From Flavobacterium sp. (GTDB taxonomy: Bacteria > Bacteroidota > Bacteroidia > Flavobacteriales > Flavobacteriaceae), in NCBI GenBank assembly GCA_015234525.1, contig JADGMX010000049.1, positions 310,001 to 374,000 on the forward strand: 64,000 nt of DNA, read 5' to 3'. Made by a program: the position numbers and the translations under genes. Positions within the stretch are counted from its first letter, which is position 1. Each line of letters opens with the position of its first letter. Of this stretch, positions 16,261-24,236 are shown piece by piece. The notes under the pieces were generated by a model, which had not been told where the DNA came from, ran no database searches, and worked only from the letters and a program-made list of their open reading frames with translations.

Positions 16261-18042
16261 ATGGCGCGACGCAAAGAAAACGATCTTCAAAAAGCGAAAA
16301 TCACAGCAGGCTCACTACAAAAGGCAACGTTGATCTTCGGTTTTGCAGGATCGCACAAATGGAAATTCTTTATCGGATTGATATTTTTGCTACTAACTGG
16401 CGCAACTGCTTTGGCCTTTCCCAAATTAATGGGTTTATTGATCGATTGCGTTGGTGACCGCGATATGGACAGAGCGAGAAACCTTGCCCTTTTGCTTATT
16501 GTGATCTTACTTTTTCAGTCATTTTTCTCATTTTTCCGTTTATCGCTTTTTGTCAGTTTCACCGAACATACCCTTGCCGCGCTCCGATTGGCGCTTTATG
16601 GCAATTTGATAAAACTTCCGATGACTTTCTTCTCACAAAAGCGCGTCGGGGAACTCAACAGTCGGATTAGTTCGGATATTACCCAGATTCAGGATACACT
16701 AACAACAACCATAGCCGAATTCCTTCGTCAGTTTATATTGATTATCGGTGGCGTGATTTTGCTTGCCAGCGAAAGTTTGAAGCTAACGTTATTAATGCTG
16801 AGCGTTGTTCCGCTGGTTGCTGTTGCGGCTGTAATTTTTGGCCGTTTTATCAGAAAATATTCAAGGAGCGTTCAGGACGCCGTGGCAAGCAGTCAGGTTA
16901 TTGTTGAAGAAACGCTGCAAGGCATTAGCAATGTAAAGGCGTTTGCTAATGAATGGTACGAAATTGCAAGATACAAAGGCAAGATCAGTGAAATTGTAGC
17001 GATTGCCGTAAAAGGCGGTCAATATCGCGGTTACTTTGCGTCGTTCATTATTTTTTGTTTGTTCGGATCGGTTGTCGCCGTTGTTTGGTATGGCGTGACG
17101 CTGAGCATTCAAGGCGAAATGAGCGTCGGTCAGCTGATATCATTTGTTTTGTATTCAACATTTGTCGGTGCGTCCTTTGGTGGCATAGCCGAATTATACG
17201 CTCAGATTCAGAAAGCAATTGGCGCAACCGAACGCGTTTTTGAACTTTTAGATGAAAGACCGGAGAATATCAGCTCGATTGCAACGGTATCGGATCGCAT
17301 CAGCGGCAATGTCAGTTTTACAAATGTGCAATTTAGTTATCCATCGCGACCGGAAATTCAGGTTTTAAAAGGCGTCAGTTTTTCGGCGGACGCCGGTCAG
17401 AAAATCGCAGTTGTTGGTCCGAGTGGAGCCGGAAAATCGACTATCGCATCGTTGATTCTGCGCTTTTACACCATTGACCACGGAAGTATAATGGTCGACA
17501 ATACAAACATAAATGACTTTGAACTTTCTCAATTGCGGGGGAATATGAGCATTGTACCGCAGGATGTTATTTTGTTTGGTGGAAGCATCCGTGAAAATAT
17601 CGCTTATGGGAAACCTGACGCTACGCAAGATGAAATATTCCTGGCGGCAAAACAAGCCAATGCCCTTGACTTTATTAATTCGTTTCCAGAGAAATTCGAT
17701 ACGTTGGTCGGCGAACGCGGCATCAAACTTTCCGGTGGACAACGGCAAAGAATCGCCATTGCGCGTGCATTGCTGAAAAACCCCGCGATACTAATTCTGG
17801 ACGAAGCCACATCGTCATTGGATAGCGAAAGTGAAAAACTCGTTCAAGACGCATTGGAAACGCTGATGCAGGGAAGAACAAGCATTATCATCGCACACCG
17901 CCTTTCTACGATACGAACAGCCGATAAGATTTTGGTGATCGACAATGGCATCGTAGTTGAGCAAGGAACGCACGCAGAGCTGATTGAAATCGACAATGGC
18001 TTGTATAAGAACTTGAGTTCATTGCAATTTTCGAATTCTTAG
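16261..18042 (+). CDS. ABC exporter, fused permease and ATPase (MsbA/BmrA type)
   Basis: A 593-residue half-transporter that should work as a homodimer in the inner membrane. Six membrane helices occupy roughly residues 35-320 (for example FFIGLIFLLLTGATALAFP and FASFIIFCLFGSVVAVVWYG). The ATPase domain follows from about 340: Walker A VVGPSGAGKSTIASL, signature LSGGQRQRIAIARALL, Walker B AILILDEATSS, and the H-loop IIAHRLSTI. This subfamily exports lipids or hydrophobic drugs; the substrate cannot be told from sequence. The gene is single, 47 bases after the GH1-RmlD gene, with its own -7 box. A gene remnant follows its stop codon directly. Confidence 0.9.
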   Translation: MARRKENDLQKAKITAGSLQKATLIFGFAGSHKWKFFIGLIFLLLTGATALAFPKLMGLLIDCVGDRDMDRARNLALLLIVILLFQSFFSFFRLSLFVSFTEHTLAALRLALYGNLIKLPMTFFSQKRVGELNSRISSDITQIQDTLTTTIAEFLRQFILIIGGVILLASESLKLTLLMLSVVPLVAVAAVIFGRFIRKYSRSVQDAVASSQVIVEETLQGISNVKAFANEWYEIARYKGKISEIVAIAVKGGQYRGYFASFIIFCLFGSVVAVVWYGVTLSIQGEMSVGQLISFVLYSTFVGASFGGIAELYAQIQKAIGATERVFELLDERPENISSIATVSDRISGNVSFTNVQFSYPSRPEIQVLKGVSFSADAGQKIAVVGPSGAGKSTIASLILRFYTIDHGSIMVDNTNINDFELSQLRGNMSIVPQDVILFGGSIRENIAYGKPDATQDEIFLAAKQANALDFINSFPEKFDTLVGERGIKLSGGQRQRIAIARALLKNPAILILDEATSSLDSESEKLVQDALETLMQGRTSIIIAHRLSTIRTADKILVIDNGIVVEQGTHAELIEIDNGLYKNLSSLQFSNS

Positions 18043-18206
18043 GGAGACACAGCACAATTGTATAGTCTGAATTGTTCGGCCAATGAGCTGGAAACTATTG
18101 ATGTTACACCATATCCTTATTTACATAGTCTTATTTTACATGATAACAACCTGACTACGATTGATGTCTCTGCCAATCCCAATTTGGAAATTTTGGCATT
18201 CTTTTT
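18043..18206 (+). pseudogene. Remnant of a leucine-rich-repeat protein gene
   Basis: Directly after the ABC exporter stop, one frame reads QLYSLNCSANELETIDVTPY then LHSLILHDNNLTTIDVSANP and NLEILAF before losing all sense. The pattern L-x-x-L-x-C/L-x-x-N-x-L-x-x-I-D-V-x-x-x-P/N-x-L is the repeat of large surface LRR proteins exported by the type IX system in flavobacteria. Two repeats and part of a third remain. There is no ATG start and no N-terminal signal, and the frame then runs antisense into the proline dehydrogenase gene. This is a deletion or recombination scar, not a working gene. Confidence 0.7.
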
Positions 18207-19376
18207 TTATCTGCGTTTTCTACGATTTCGTTCGGCTTCTATAAGCGACAGTTCGCGGCTGGATTGCCCTTCGACTGAAGTATTTTCCTGAGCCCGTCTG
18301 ATGAGGTATGGCATCACATCCCGAACAGGGCCAAAAGGAAGATATTTTGAGACGTTATAGCCGGCGGCCGCAAGATTGTAACTGATGTTGTCACTCATGC
18401 CGTAAAGCTGACCAAACCAAACCCGTTTGTCATTTTTTGCCAAACCTTTTTGATCCATCAAACGCATTAATTGATACGAACTGCTTTCATTGTGTGTTCC
18501 GGCGTATACTGCCATTGAATCAATATTTTCGATCATATACGCGATAGCAGAATCGTAATTTTGATCGGTCGCTTCTTTGGTTGGGCAAATCGGACTAGGA
18601 TAACCGAACTCCTCTGCACGTTTTCGCTCCTTTTCCATGTAAGCTCCCCGGACCACTTTCATGCCAATATGAAAACCTTCTGCTTTCGCTTTGGCGTGCA
18701 ATTCTTTCAAGTATGGCAGGCGGTCGTGGCGATACATTTGCAGCGTATTATAAACGATAGCCTCGTTTTTATTGTATTTCTGCATCATTTCAACCGTTAA
18801 CTTGTCGGCGGCATCCTGAATCCAGGTTTCCTCAGCATCGACTAAAACTGAAATATTGTTTTCATAAGCTTTTTTGCAAACGCGATCAAATCGGCCTGTT
18901 ACTCTGCCCCATTCCATTGCTTCATTCTGGGTAAGTTCTTTTCCTTCTCCTATTTTTTGATAAAGATCCATTGGCCCGAATCCGGATGGCTTGAAAACAA
19001 CAAAAGGAAATCCCTTGTGTACGATGGCAAAATCGACGGTGTTCAAGGTCATTTGAAGCGCGTTTTCGAAACTTTGCTCGTCTTCTTTTCCTTCAACCGA
19101 ATAGTCCAACACCGACGACACGCCTTTTGAATACATTTTCGATGCAACGCGCAGACACTCGTTTTCGGTAGTTCCGCCAACAAAGTGATCAAATACTGTT
19201 TTGCGAATTAATCCTTCAACCGGAAGGTTCAGCTTCAGTGCAAAATTGGTTAGTGAGGTGCCTACTTTTACCAAATTGGCATTGCCGATCATTTTAAAAA
19301 GTAAGTATGCCCGATTGAGTTCAGCATCGTTCATCGATGAAAATGCGATTTCCGTATTGTCAAAAAGCCGCTCCAT
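18207..19376 (-). CDS. Proline dehydrogenase (monofunctional)
   Basis: FAD enzyme that oxidises proline to delta-1-pyrroline-5-carboxylate, feeding electrons to the respiratory chain. The 389-residue protein shows LVDAEETWIQDAAD, the flavin/substrate region MKVVRGAYMEKERKRAEEFG, YAGTHNES and the late motif YLPFGPVRDVMPYLIRRAQENTS with the substrate-binding arginines. The aldehyde dehydrogenase domain of bifunctional PutA is absent. The C-terminus is very basic (EAERNRRKRR). A TATATTTG box on the minus strand at 19394-19401 supports the ATG at 19376. It converges on the ABC exporter across the LRR remnant and diverges from aroB. Confidence 0.9.
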   Translation of the reverse strand: MERLFDNTEIAFSSMNDAELNRAYLLFKMIGNANLVKVGTSLTNFALKLNLPVEGLIRKTVFDHFVGGTTENECLRVASKMYSKGVSSVLDYSVEGKEDEQSFENALQMTLNTVDFAIVHKGFPFVVFKPSGFGPMDLYQKIGEGKELTQNEAMEWGRVTGRFDRVCKKAYENNISVLVDAEETWIQDAADKLTVEMMQKYNKNEAIVYNTLQMYRHDRLPYLKELHAKAKAEGFHIGMKVVRGAYMEKERKRAEEFGYPSPICPTKEATDQNYDSAIAYMIENIDSMAVYAGTHNESSSYQLMRLMDQKGLAKNDKRVWFGQLYGMSDNISYNLAAAGYNVSKYLPFGPVRDVMPYLIRRAQENTSVEGQSSRELSLIEAERNRRKRR

Positions 19377-19393
19377 AGTAATATTTTAAGGTG

Positions 19394-19401
19394 CAAATAT
19401 A
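19394..19401 (-). promoter_or_regulatory. Promoter -7 box of the proline dehydrogenase gene
   Basis: TATATTTG on the minus strand, an exact TAnnTTTG match, 18 bases before the ATG. Confidence 0.6.
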
Positions 19402-19466
19402 GACACCACAGCCCATTTATTATTTGAAAATTGCCTTATTTTGCGTGAATTTTCAACGCCAAAATT

Positions 19467-20537
19467 TTGACACGACAAATTACTTCGCTCGGACATGAAA
19501 TTTACTTCGGTAGCTTAGGATACGAGAAACTCAACGAAATAATCAAAAGCAACCGATATTCGTCAATCTTTATTCTTTGCGATTCAAATACCGCGACGCA
19601 TTGCCTGCCCAATTTTCTGCCCGTGCTTGAGTCTGAAGTCGCCATTGAAATCGTCGAAATTGACGCCGGTGAAAGCATGAAAACCATTTCAACCTGTCTT
19701 GAAGTTTGGCAGGCGCTAACCGAGCTCAACGCCGATCGTAAAAGTGTTATCATCAACTTAGGTGGCGGCGTCATTACCGATTTGGGTGGATTTATAGCAT
19801 CAACTTATAAACGAGGCATTGATTTTATCAACATTCCGACATCTTTACTTGGGATGGTTGACGCGTCGGTCGGAGGAAAAAACGGCGTTGATCTCGGACA
19901 TCTGAAAAATCAGATCGGAACCATCACATCGCCTAAAACGGTTATCATTGATACTGATTTTCTGTCAACACTTCCGCAAGTTCAAATGCGATCCGGACTC
20001 GCAGAAATGCTTAAACACGGATTAATCGCCGATTCGAAATACTGGCAAAAGTTTGGAGCGCTCGATCAAATTGATTTTGCTGATTTTGACTCGCTCGTTT
20101 ATGAGTCGGTTGCCATCAAAAACAAGATCGTGATGCAAGACCCCACTGAGGAAGGCATCCGTAAAGCATTAAATTTTGGGCATACGCTGGGTCATGCCAT
20201 TGAGAGTTACTTTTTATCGGATGAGACCAAACCCGACCTTTTACATGGTGAAGCCGTTGCGGCTGGGATGGTGTTGGAAAGCTCTATCTCGGTGCAAAAA
20301 GAGCTATTATCTGAAATTGAATTTAACGAAATCATAAAAGTTATTAAAGATATTTTCGGAACCATAATTTTTACCGAAATTGACGTTATGGCAATAATTG
20401 ATTTGTTGGTTCACGATAAGAAGAACGAGTACGGCGAAATCCGATTTGCACTCATCGATAAAATCGGTAGAATCATCATCGATCAAACTGCTACAGAACT
20501 GGAAATCCGCAATGCTTTTAAGATTTACGGAGTTTAA
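19467..20537 (+). CDS. aroB: 3-dehydroquinate synthase AroB (TTG start)
   Basis: Second step of the shikimate pathway, converting DAHP to 3-dehydroquinate with NAD and a divalent metal. The 356-residue protein shows the NAD-binding motif NLGGGVITDLGGFIASTYKR, then IPTSLLGMVDASVGGKNGVD, and the metal ligands in LNFGHTLGHAIES and LLHGEAVAAGM. No in-frame ATG exists between the upstream stop (TGA at 19446) and the conserved N-terminus; the next Met is about residue 70. Translation therefore most likely starts at the TTG at 19467 (reading TRQITSLGHEIYFG next). The gene is divergent from proline dehydrogenase. Confidence 0.9.
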   Translation: MTRQITSLGHEIYFGSLGYEKLNEIIKSNRYSSIFILCDSNTATHCLPNFLPVLESEVAIEIVEIDAGESMKTISTCLEVWQALTELNADRKSVIINLGGGVITDLGGFIASTYKRGIDFINIPTSLLGMVDASVGGKNGVDLGHLKNQIGTITSPKTVIIDTDFLSTLPQVQMRSGLAEMLKHGLIADSKYWQKFGALDQIDFADFDSLVYESVAIKNKIVMQDPTEEGIRKALNFGHTLGHAIESYFLSDETKPDLLHGEAVAAGMVLESSISVQKELLSEIEFNEIIKVIKDIFGTIIFTEIDVMAIIDLLVHDKKNEYGEIRFALIDKIGRIIIDQTATELEIRNAFKIYGV

Positions 20538-20554
20538 AATTTTTTATTAAAACA

Positions 20555-20588
20555 TTGCAGAAACGCTATTATTATTTCTATAAATTTG
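20555..20588 (+). promoter_or_regulatory. Promoter ahead of the 59-codon ORF and speA
   Basis: TTG at 20555-20557 and TAAATTTG at 20581-20588 are 23 bases apart, at the long end of the accepted spacing. The predicted transcription start is at or next to the GTG at 20593. The speA start would then lie some 235 bases into the transcript. Confidence 0.55.
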
Positions 20589-20592
20589 TCGC

Positions 20593-20772
20593 GTGAAAAA
20601 ATACCCGAATTATACAGACACCGTTCCACACGGACCCATTCAATCTACTGGTAGCGTTGACTTGGCCAATCGTTTTTGCGCAGTGCAAGAACAGATCTCG
20701 GGCATAACTTTTAGGTTGATCAAAACACATAACGAAAAACTGCCTATTATCTACGAAAACATCAGGGTTTGA
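20593..20772 (+). CDS. Candidate 59-residue leader protein upstream of speA (GTG start)
   Basis: A GTG-started frame of 59 codons reading MKKYPNYTDTVPHGPIQSTG, then SVDLANRFCAVQEQISGITF and ending KLPIIYENIRV. The composition is protein-like, with no internal Met. A TAAATTTG box ends 4 bases before the GTG, so the message would be nearly leaderless. I do not recognise the family. It could be a small protein, an upstream regulatory ORF for arginine decarboxylase (start 56 bases after its stop), or the remnant of a longer gene. The opposite strand also has an open frame here, which is less convincing because it lacks a promoter and runs into speA. Confidence 0.4.
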   Translation: MKKYPNYTDTVPHGPIQSTGSVDLANRFCAVQEQISGITFRLIKTHNEKLPIIYENIRV

Positions 20773-20828
20773 AAAGCGGATTAATACTGTTCGATCATTA
20801 TTATCACCATTTTTAAAATAAACATCTG

Positions 20829-22229
20829 ATGAATACAAAGTATTTCGACCTAATCAATCAAACATATTATTTTCCACAAGAGGAGTTCACACTCAACAAA
20901 GACAATCTTCAGTTTCACAATATCGATCTGATGAAATTGGTTGAGCAATACGGAACGCCTCTGAAATTTACCTATTTGCCGCAAATTTCCAAAAGCATTC
21001 AAAAAGCCAAAAACTGGTTTAGGAAAGCGATGGAAAAAAACAAGTACGATGGCAAATATTACTATTGTTACTGTACTAAAAGTTCTCATTTTGAATATAT
21101 TATGAATGAGGCTTTTAAAAATGACATTCATATCGAAACCTCGTCTGCGTTTGATATTTACATCGTTGAGAAATTGATCGAAACCAAAAAGATCAACAAG
21201 AACACATTTATCATTTGCAATGGTTTCAAAAGAGATCTGTATGTTCAAAACATTGCTCGGTTAATCAATAACGGGTATAACCGAACCATTCCGATTATCG
21301 ACAATTACGAAGAACTCGATCTTTTACAAGCCGAAATCAAAGGAAAATTCAAAATCGGAATTCGCATCGCGGCCGAAGAAGAACCCAAATTCGAATTTTA
21401 TACCAGCCGATTGGGAATCGGTTACAAGAATATCGTTCCTTTTTACAAGAAGCAGATTCAGGACAACAAAAATCTTGAACTCAAAATGCTGCATTTCTTC
21501 ATTAATACCGGTATCATGGATACGTCGTATTATTGGAATGAATTAGTTAAATGTATCAAGGTTTATGTGGCTTTGAAAAAGGAATGTCCAACGCTTGACA
21601 GTTTGAATATCGGCGGTGGTTTTCCGATCAAGAACTCGCTTGCTTTCGAATACGATTATCAGTACATGATTGATGAGATCACCAATCAGATCAAAATTGC
21701 CTGCGAGGAAGCTGAGGTTGATGTTCCGAATATTTTCACTGAATTCGGTTCGTACACTGTTGGCGAAAGCGGCGGTGCGATTTATCAGGTGTTGTATCAA
21801 AAGCAACAAAATGACCGTGAAAAGTGGAACATGATCGATTCGTCTTTCATTACGACCCTGCCGGATACTTGGGCGATCAACAAGCGTTTTGTAATGCTTG
21901 CCGTAAACCGTTGGAATGACAATTACGAGCGTGTGCTTCTAGGCGGACTCACCTGTGATAGCGATGATTATTACAATTCTGAACAGAATATGAACGCGAT
22001 CTACCTTCCGAAATACAACAAAGAAAAACCGCTTTACATCGGATTTTTTAATATCGGAGCGTATCAGGAGACAATTGGTGGTTTCGGCGGATTACATCAC
22101 TGTTTAATTCCGCAGCCAAAGCATATTTTGATCGATCGCGATGAACATGGCATTCTGGCAACAGAGGTGTTTTCAGAGCAACAAAAAGCCGAAGATGTAC
22201 TTAATATCTTGGGTTACAACAAAAAATAA
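20829..22229 (+). CDS. speA: Arginine decarboxylase (biosynthetic, PLP-dependent)
   Basis: Converts arginine to agmatine, the first step to putrescine-derived polyamines. The 466-residue protein has an alanine-racemase-type barrel: YCYCTKSSHFEYI carries the PLP lysine, HIETSSAFDIYIVEKL follows, and NIGGGFPIKNSLAFEYDY binds the PLP phosphate. The late part has the LLGGLTCDSDDYY motif with the active-site cysteine region. It is shorter than the roughly 630-residue E. coli SpeA and lacks the inserted domains, as is usual in Bacteroidota. The DHS-like gene follows after 41 bases. The 290-base region upstream holds a promoter and a 59-codon ORF. Confidence 0.88.
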   Translation: MNTKYFDLINQTYYFPQEEFTLNKDNLQFHNIDLMKLVEQYGTPLKFTYLPQISKSIQKAKNWFRKAMEKNKYDGKYYYCYCTKSSHFEYIMNEAFKNDIHIETSSAFDIYIVEKLIETKKINKNTFIICNGFKRDLYVQNIARLINNGYNRTIPIIDNYEELDLLQAEIKGKFKIGIRIAAEEEPKFEFYTSRLGIGYKNIVPFYKKQIQDNKNLELKMLHFFINTGIMDTSYYWNELVKCIKVYVALKKECPTLDSLNIGGGFPIKNSLAFEYDYQYMIDEITNQIKIACEEAEVDVPNIFTEFGSYTVGESGGAIYQVLYQKQQNDREKWNMIDSSFITTLPDTWAINKRFVMLAVNRWNDNYERVLLGGLTCDSDDYYNSEQNMNAIYLPKYNKEKPLYIGFFNIGAYQETIGGFGGLHHCLIPQPKHILIDRDEHGILATEVFSEQQKAEDVLNILGYNKK

Positions 22230-22231
22230 AT

Positions 22232-22239
22232 TATTTTTG
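22232..22239 (+). promoter_or_regulatory. Possible internal promoter -7 box before the DHS-like gene
   Basis: TATTTTTG matches TAnnTTTG, 31 bases before the ATG at 22271 and just after the speA stop. The -33 region would lie in the end of speA. Confidence 0.4.
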
Positions 22240-22270
22240 AGAGAAACAAAAAGCTATAAAAAAGAACGAA

Positions 22271-23242
22271 ATGAGTAAAGGAGCAATAAGCGAATTCATC
22301 CAGAAGTACTATCTGCATTTTAATGCTGCAACCCTTGTTGACGCCGCAAAAGCATACGAAGAGCAACTGCAAAGCGGAGCTAAAATGCTGGTTTCATTAG
22401 CCGGTGCAATGAGTACAGCTGAAATCGGAAAGATTTTCGCAGAAATGATTCGCCAGGATAAAGTACAAATTATTTCTTGTACAGGTGCCAACCTTGAGGA
22501 AGATATCATGAACCTTGTTGCGCACTCACATTATGAGCGCGTACCAAATTATCGTGATCTGACTCCGCAAGACGAGTGGGATCTTCTTGAGCGCGGATTA
22601 AACCGGGTAACAGATACGTGTATTCCCGAGCATGAGGCTTTTAGGAGATTGCAACAGCACATCCACAAGATTTGGAAGGATGCTGAAGACAACGGCGAAA
22701 GATATTTCCCGCATGAATTCATGTATAAAATGCTTTTGTCAGGCGTTTTGGAAGAATATTATGAAATTGATCTGAAAGATAGTTGGATGTATGCTGCGGC
22801 TGAGAAAAACCTTCCTATTGTCGTTCCGGGTTGGGAAGACAGTACGATGGGTAATATTTTCGCCTCATACGTGATCAAAGGTGAGCTTAAAGCTTCGACC
22901 ATGAAGTCAGGAATTGAATACATGGCTTATTTAGCTGATTATTATCAGAAGAATTCGCAGAACGGTATTGGCTTCTTCCAGATTGGTGGCGGAATTGCGG
23001 GCGACTTCCCTATTTGCGTCGTTCCGATGATGTATCAGGATCTTGAAATGCAAGACACTCCGTTTTGGAGCTATTTCTGCCAAATTTCCGATTCCACTAC
23101 CAGCTACGGATCGTACTCGGGAGCTGTTCCAAATGAGAAAATCACTTGGGGTAAACTCGACATTAAAACACCAAAATTTGTTATCGAATCTGACGCAACA
23201 ATCGTAGCCCCACTGATTTTTGCTTACCTACTAGACATGTAA
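22271..23242 (+). CDS. Deoxyhypusine-synthase-like protein without the catalytic lysine
   Basis: A 323-residue member of the deoxyhypusine synthase fold family. NAD-binding and structural motifs are present: MLVSLAGAMSTAEIG (39-53), ISCTGANLEEDIMNL (68-82), IVVPGWEDSTMGNIF (183-197) and the C-terminal ITWGKLDIKTPKFVIESDAT. In eukaryotic DHS the motif GGG-V-V-K-H-H supplies the lysine that carries the aminobutyl intermediate. Here the motif reads GGGIAGDFP (239-247), so G244 stands where that lysine should be. Bacteria have no hypusine; related bacterial enzymes make homospermidine. Linkage to arginine decarboxylase supports a polyamine role, but the exact reaction is open. The acidic-tail gene starts 2 bases after its stop. 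Confidence 0.75.
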   Translation: MSKGAISEFIQKYYLHFNAATLVDAAKAYEEQLQSGAKMLVSLAGAMSTAEIGKIFAEMIRQDKVQIISCTGANLEEDIMNLVAHSHYERVPNYRDLTPQDEWDLLERGLNRVTDTCIPEHEAFRRLQQHIHKIWKDAEDNGERYFPHEFMYKMLLSGVLEEYYEIDLKDSWMYAAAEKNLPIVVPGWEDSTMGNIFASYVIKGELKASTMKSGIEYMAYLADYYQKNSQNGIGFFQIGGGIAGDFPICVVPMMYQDLEMQDTPFWSYFCQISDSTTSYGSYSGAVPNEKITWGKLDIKTPKFVIESDATIVAPLIFAYLLDM

Positions 23243-23244
23243 CT

Positions 23245-23646
23245 ATGAAAAGAATTATTGTTGATTATTCAAAACTGACGAACGAAATTTTAAACCTTTT
23301 GGTTGAAAAATTTCCTGACGGATATGATGATTCCAACATTATCCGCTTTAGAAACGCGCAAAACGAATTGATTGAAGCGGTAGAAGTACGTACTGAAGAC
23401 ACTATTTATCTGGTGAAAGTCAGCACCAAACTTGCAAGCAGATTAGAGAAGTTTGATGAAGACGATGATCTTGATGCGATTGTTGAGCCAATTCCGGCAA
23501 TTAAAGACATTGACGACGATGTTTCTGACGATGATGAGGATGAAGTTGATTTAAGCAAAGATCCCGGAGGAAGCGACGATGATGACGATGACGATATTGA
23601 TGATGAAGATGACCTCGCCGACGACGAGGACGACGAAGACGAATAA
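23245..23646 (+). CDS. Small protein with an extreme acidic C-terminal tail
   Basis: A 133-residue protein. Residues 1-75 look folded (MKRIIVDYSKLTNEILNLLV, then a beta-rich TEDTIYLVKVSTKLASR). Residues 75-133 are nearly all Asp and Glu, with runs such as GSDDDDDDDIDDEDD and ending DDEDDEDE. Similar proteins are sometimes labelled DNA primase in databases, which I regard as unsupported. It begins 2 bases after the DHS-like gene, so the two are cotranscribed. The acidic tail could bind cations or polyamines, or mimic nucleic acid; that is speculation. A bidirectional terminator follows. Confidence 0.7.
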   Translation: MKRIIVDYSKLTNEILNLLVEKFPDGYDDSNIIRFRNAQNELIEAVEVRTEDTIYLVKVSTKLASRLEKFDEDDDLDAIVEPIPAIKDIDDDVSDDDEDEVDLSKDPGGSDDDDDDDIDDEDDLADDEDDEDE

Positions 23647-23647
23647 C

Positions 23648-23679
23648 AAAAAAGGAGCTATTGAGCTCCTTTTTTAATT
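23648..23679. terminator. Bidirectional terminator between the acidic-tail gene and DinB gene
   Basis: AAAAAAGGAGCT and AGCTCCTTTTTT form a perfect inverted repeat around ATTG. It works on either strand, serving the speA operon from the left and the DinB gene from the right. Confidence 0.85.
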
Positions 23680-24192
23680 TAAATATCTTTCCGTAAACAC
23701 CTGCTGATGGTGCTTTTGATGACCAATGATAATAAAACCAAGTGCGGCAACTGAAATCGGATTGCCACTTGCTACTCCAACCGCGTTTAATTGCTCCTGG
23801 TCAAACGTTTTAAACAAAAGCAAGCTTGCGTATCTCACAGCCGAAAACTCGGTTAAAAGCTCTTGAATGTTACTTCTCTCTGCATCGACATTTCCGACAA
23901 AGAGATCCTGGTCAAAACCAGGGAGTTCAGTGTTGTCTTTTCGTGCAAACCGCAATGCGCGATATGCAAAAATGCGCTCCGAATCGATAATGTGCCGAAT
24001 AATTTGTTTGATCGTCCATTTTCCTTCCGCATAGCGGTAGTCGTGTTTGCCAAGCGGAATCTCCCTGACAAACTTTATGAAATCTGCCATTGAAATTTCG
24101 AGCTCTTCTAAAAGGTCGGCGTTATTCAAAGCGTTGATATAAGGCGCATAAAACGGAGCGTACTGATTTGGCGGTAATTCGGATGATTTCAT
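23674..24192 (-). CDS. DinB-family protein
   Basis: A 172-residue four-helix DinB/YfiT-like protein, a family with three metal-binding histidines and often thiol-S-transferase-like folds. Helix 2 carries IKQIIRHIIDSERIFAYRAL with the first histidine, and the C-terminal end has IIGHQKHHQQVFTERYL with the others. The specific reaction is unknown. It lies on the minus strand downstream of the lrp-type gene, which has its own terminator, so DinB is probably transcribed alone. Confidence 0.8.
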   Translation of the reverse strand: MKSSELPPNQYAPFYAPYINALNNADLLEELEISMADFIKFVREIPLGKHDYRYAEGKWTIKQIIRHIIDSERIFAYRALRFARKDNTELPGFDQDLFVGNVDAERSNIQELLTEFSAVRYASLLLFKTFDQEQLNAVGVASGNPISVAALGFIIIGHQKHHQQVFTERYLN

Positions 24193-24202
24193 ATAAATTG
24201 GA

Positions 24203-24230
24203 ATAAAAAAAACCTCAAATTAATGAGGTT
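24203..24230 (-). terminator. Terminator of the Lrp-family gene
   Basis: On the minus strand AACCTCA and TGAGGTT pair around ATTAAT and run into eight Ts. It lies 6 bases beyond the stop codon of the regulator gene. Confidence 0.85.
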
Positions 24231-24236
24231 CGAATT

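Noticed and set aside
20578..20838. An 86-codon minus-strand frame upstream of speA
   Set aside because: It overlaps the speA start, has no TAnnTTTG box on its strand, and competes with a plus-strand frame that has a matching promoter.
23648..23679. Another copy of the dispersed repeat (GGAGCTATTGAGCTCC)
   Set aside because: It shares only GGAGCTATT by chance; it is a short perfect terminator hairpin without the repeat core or right end.
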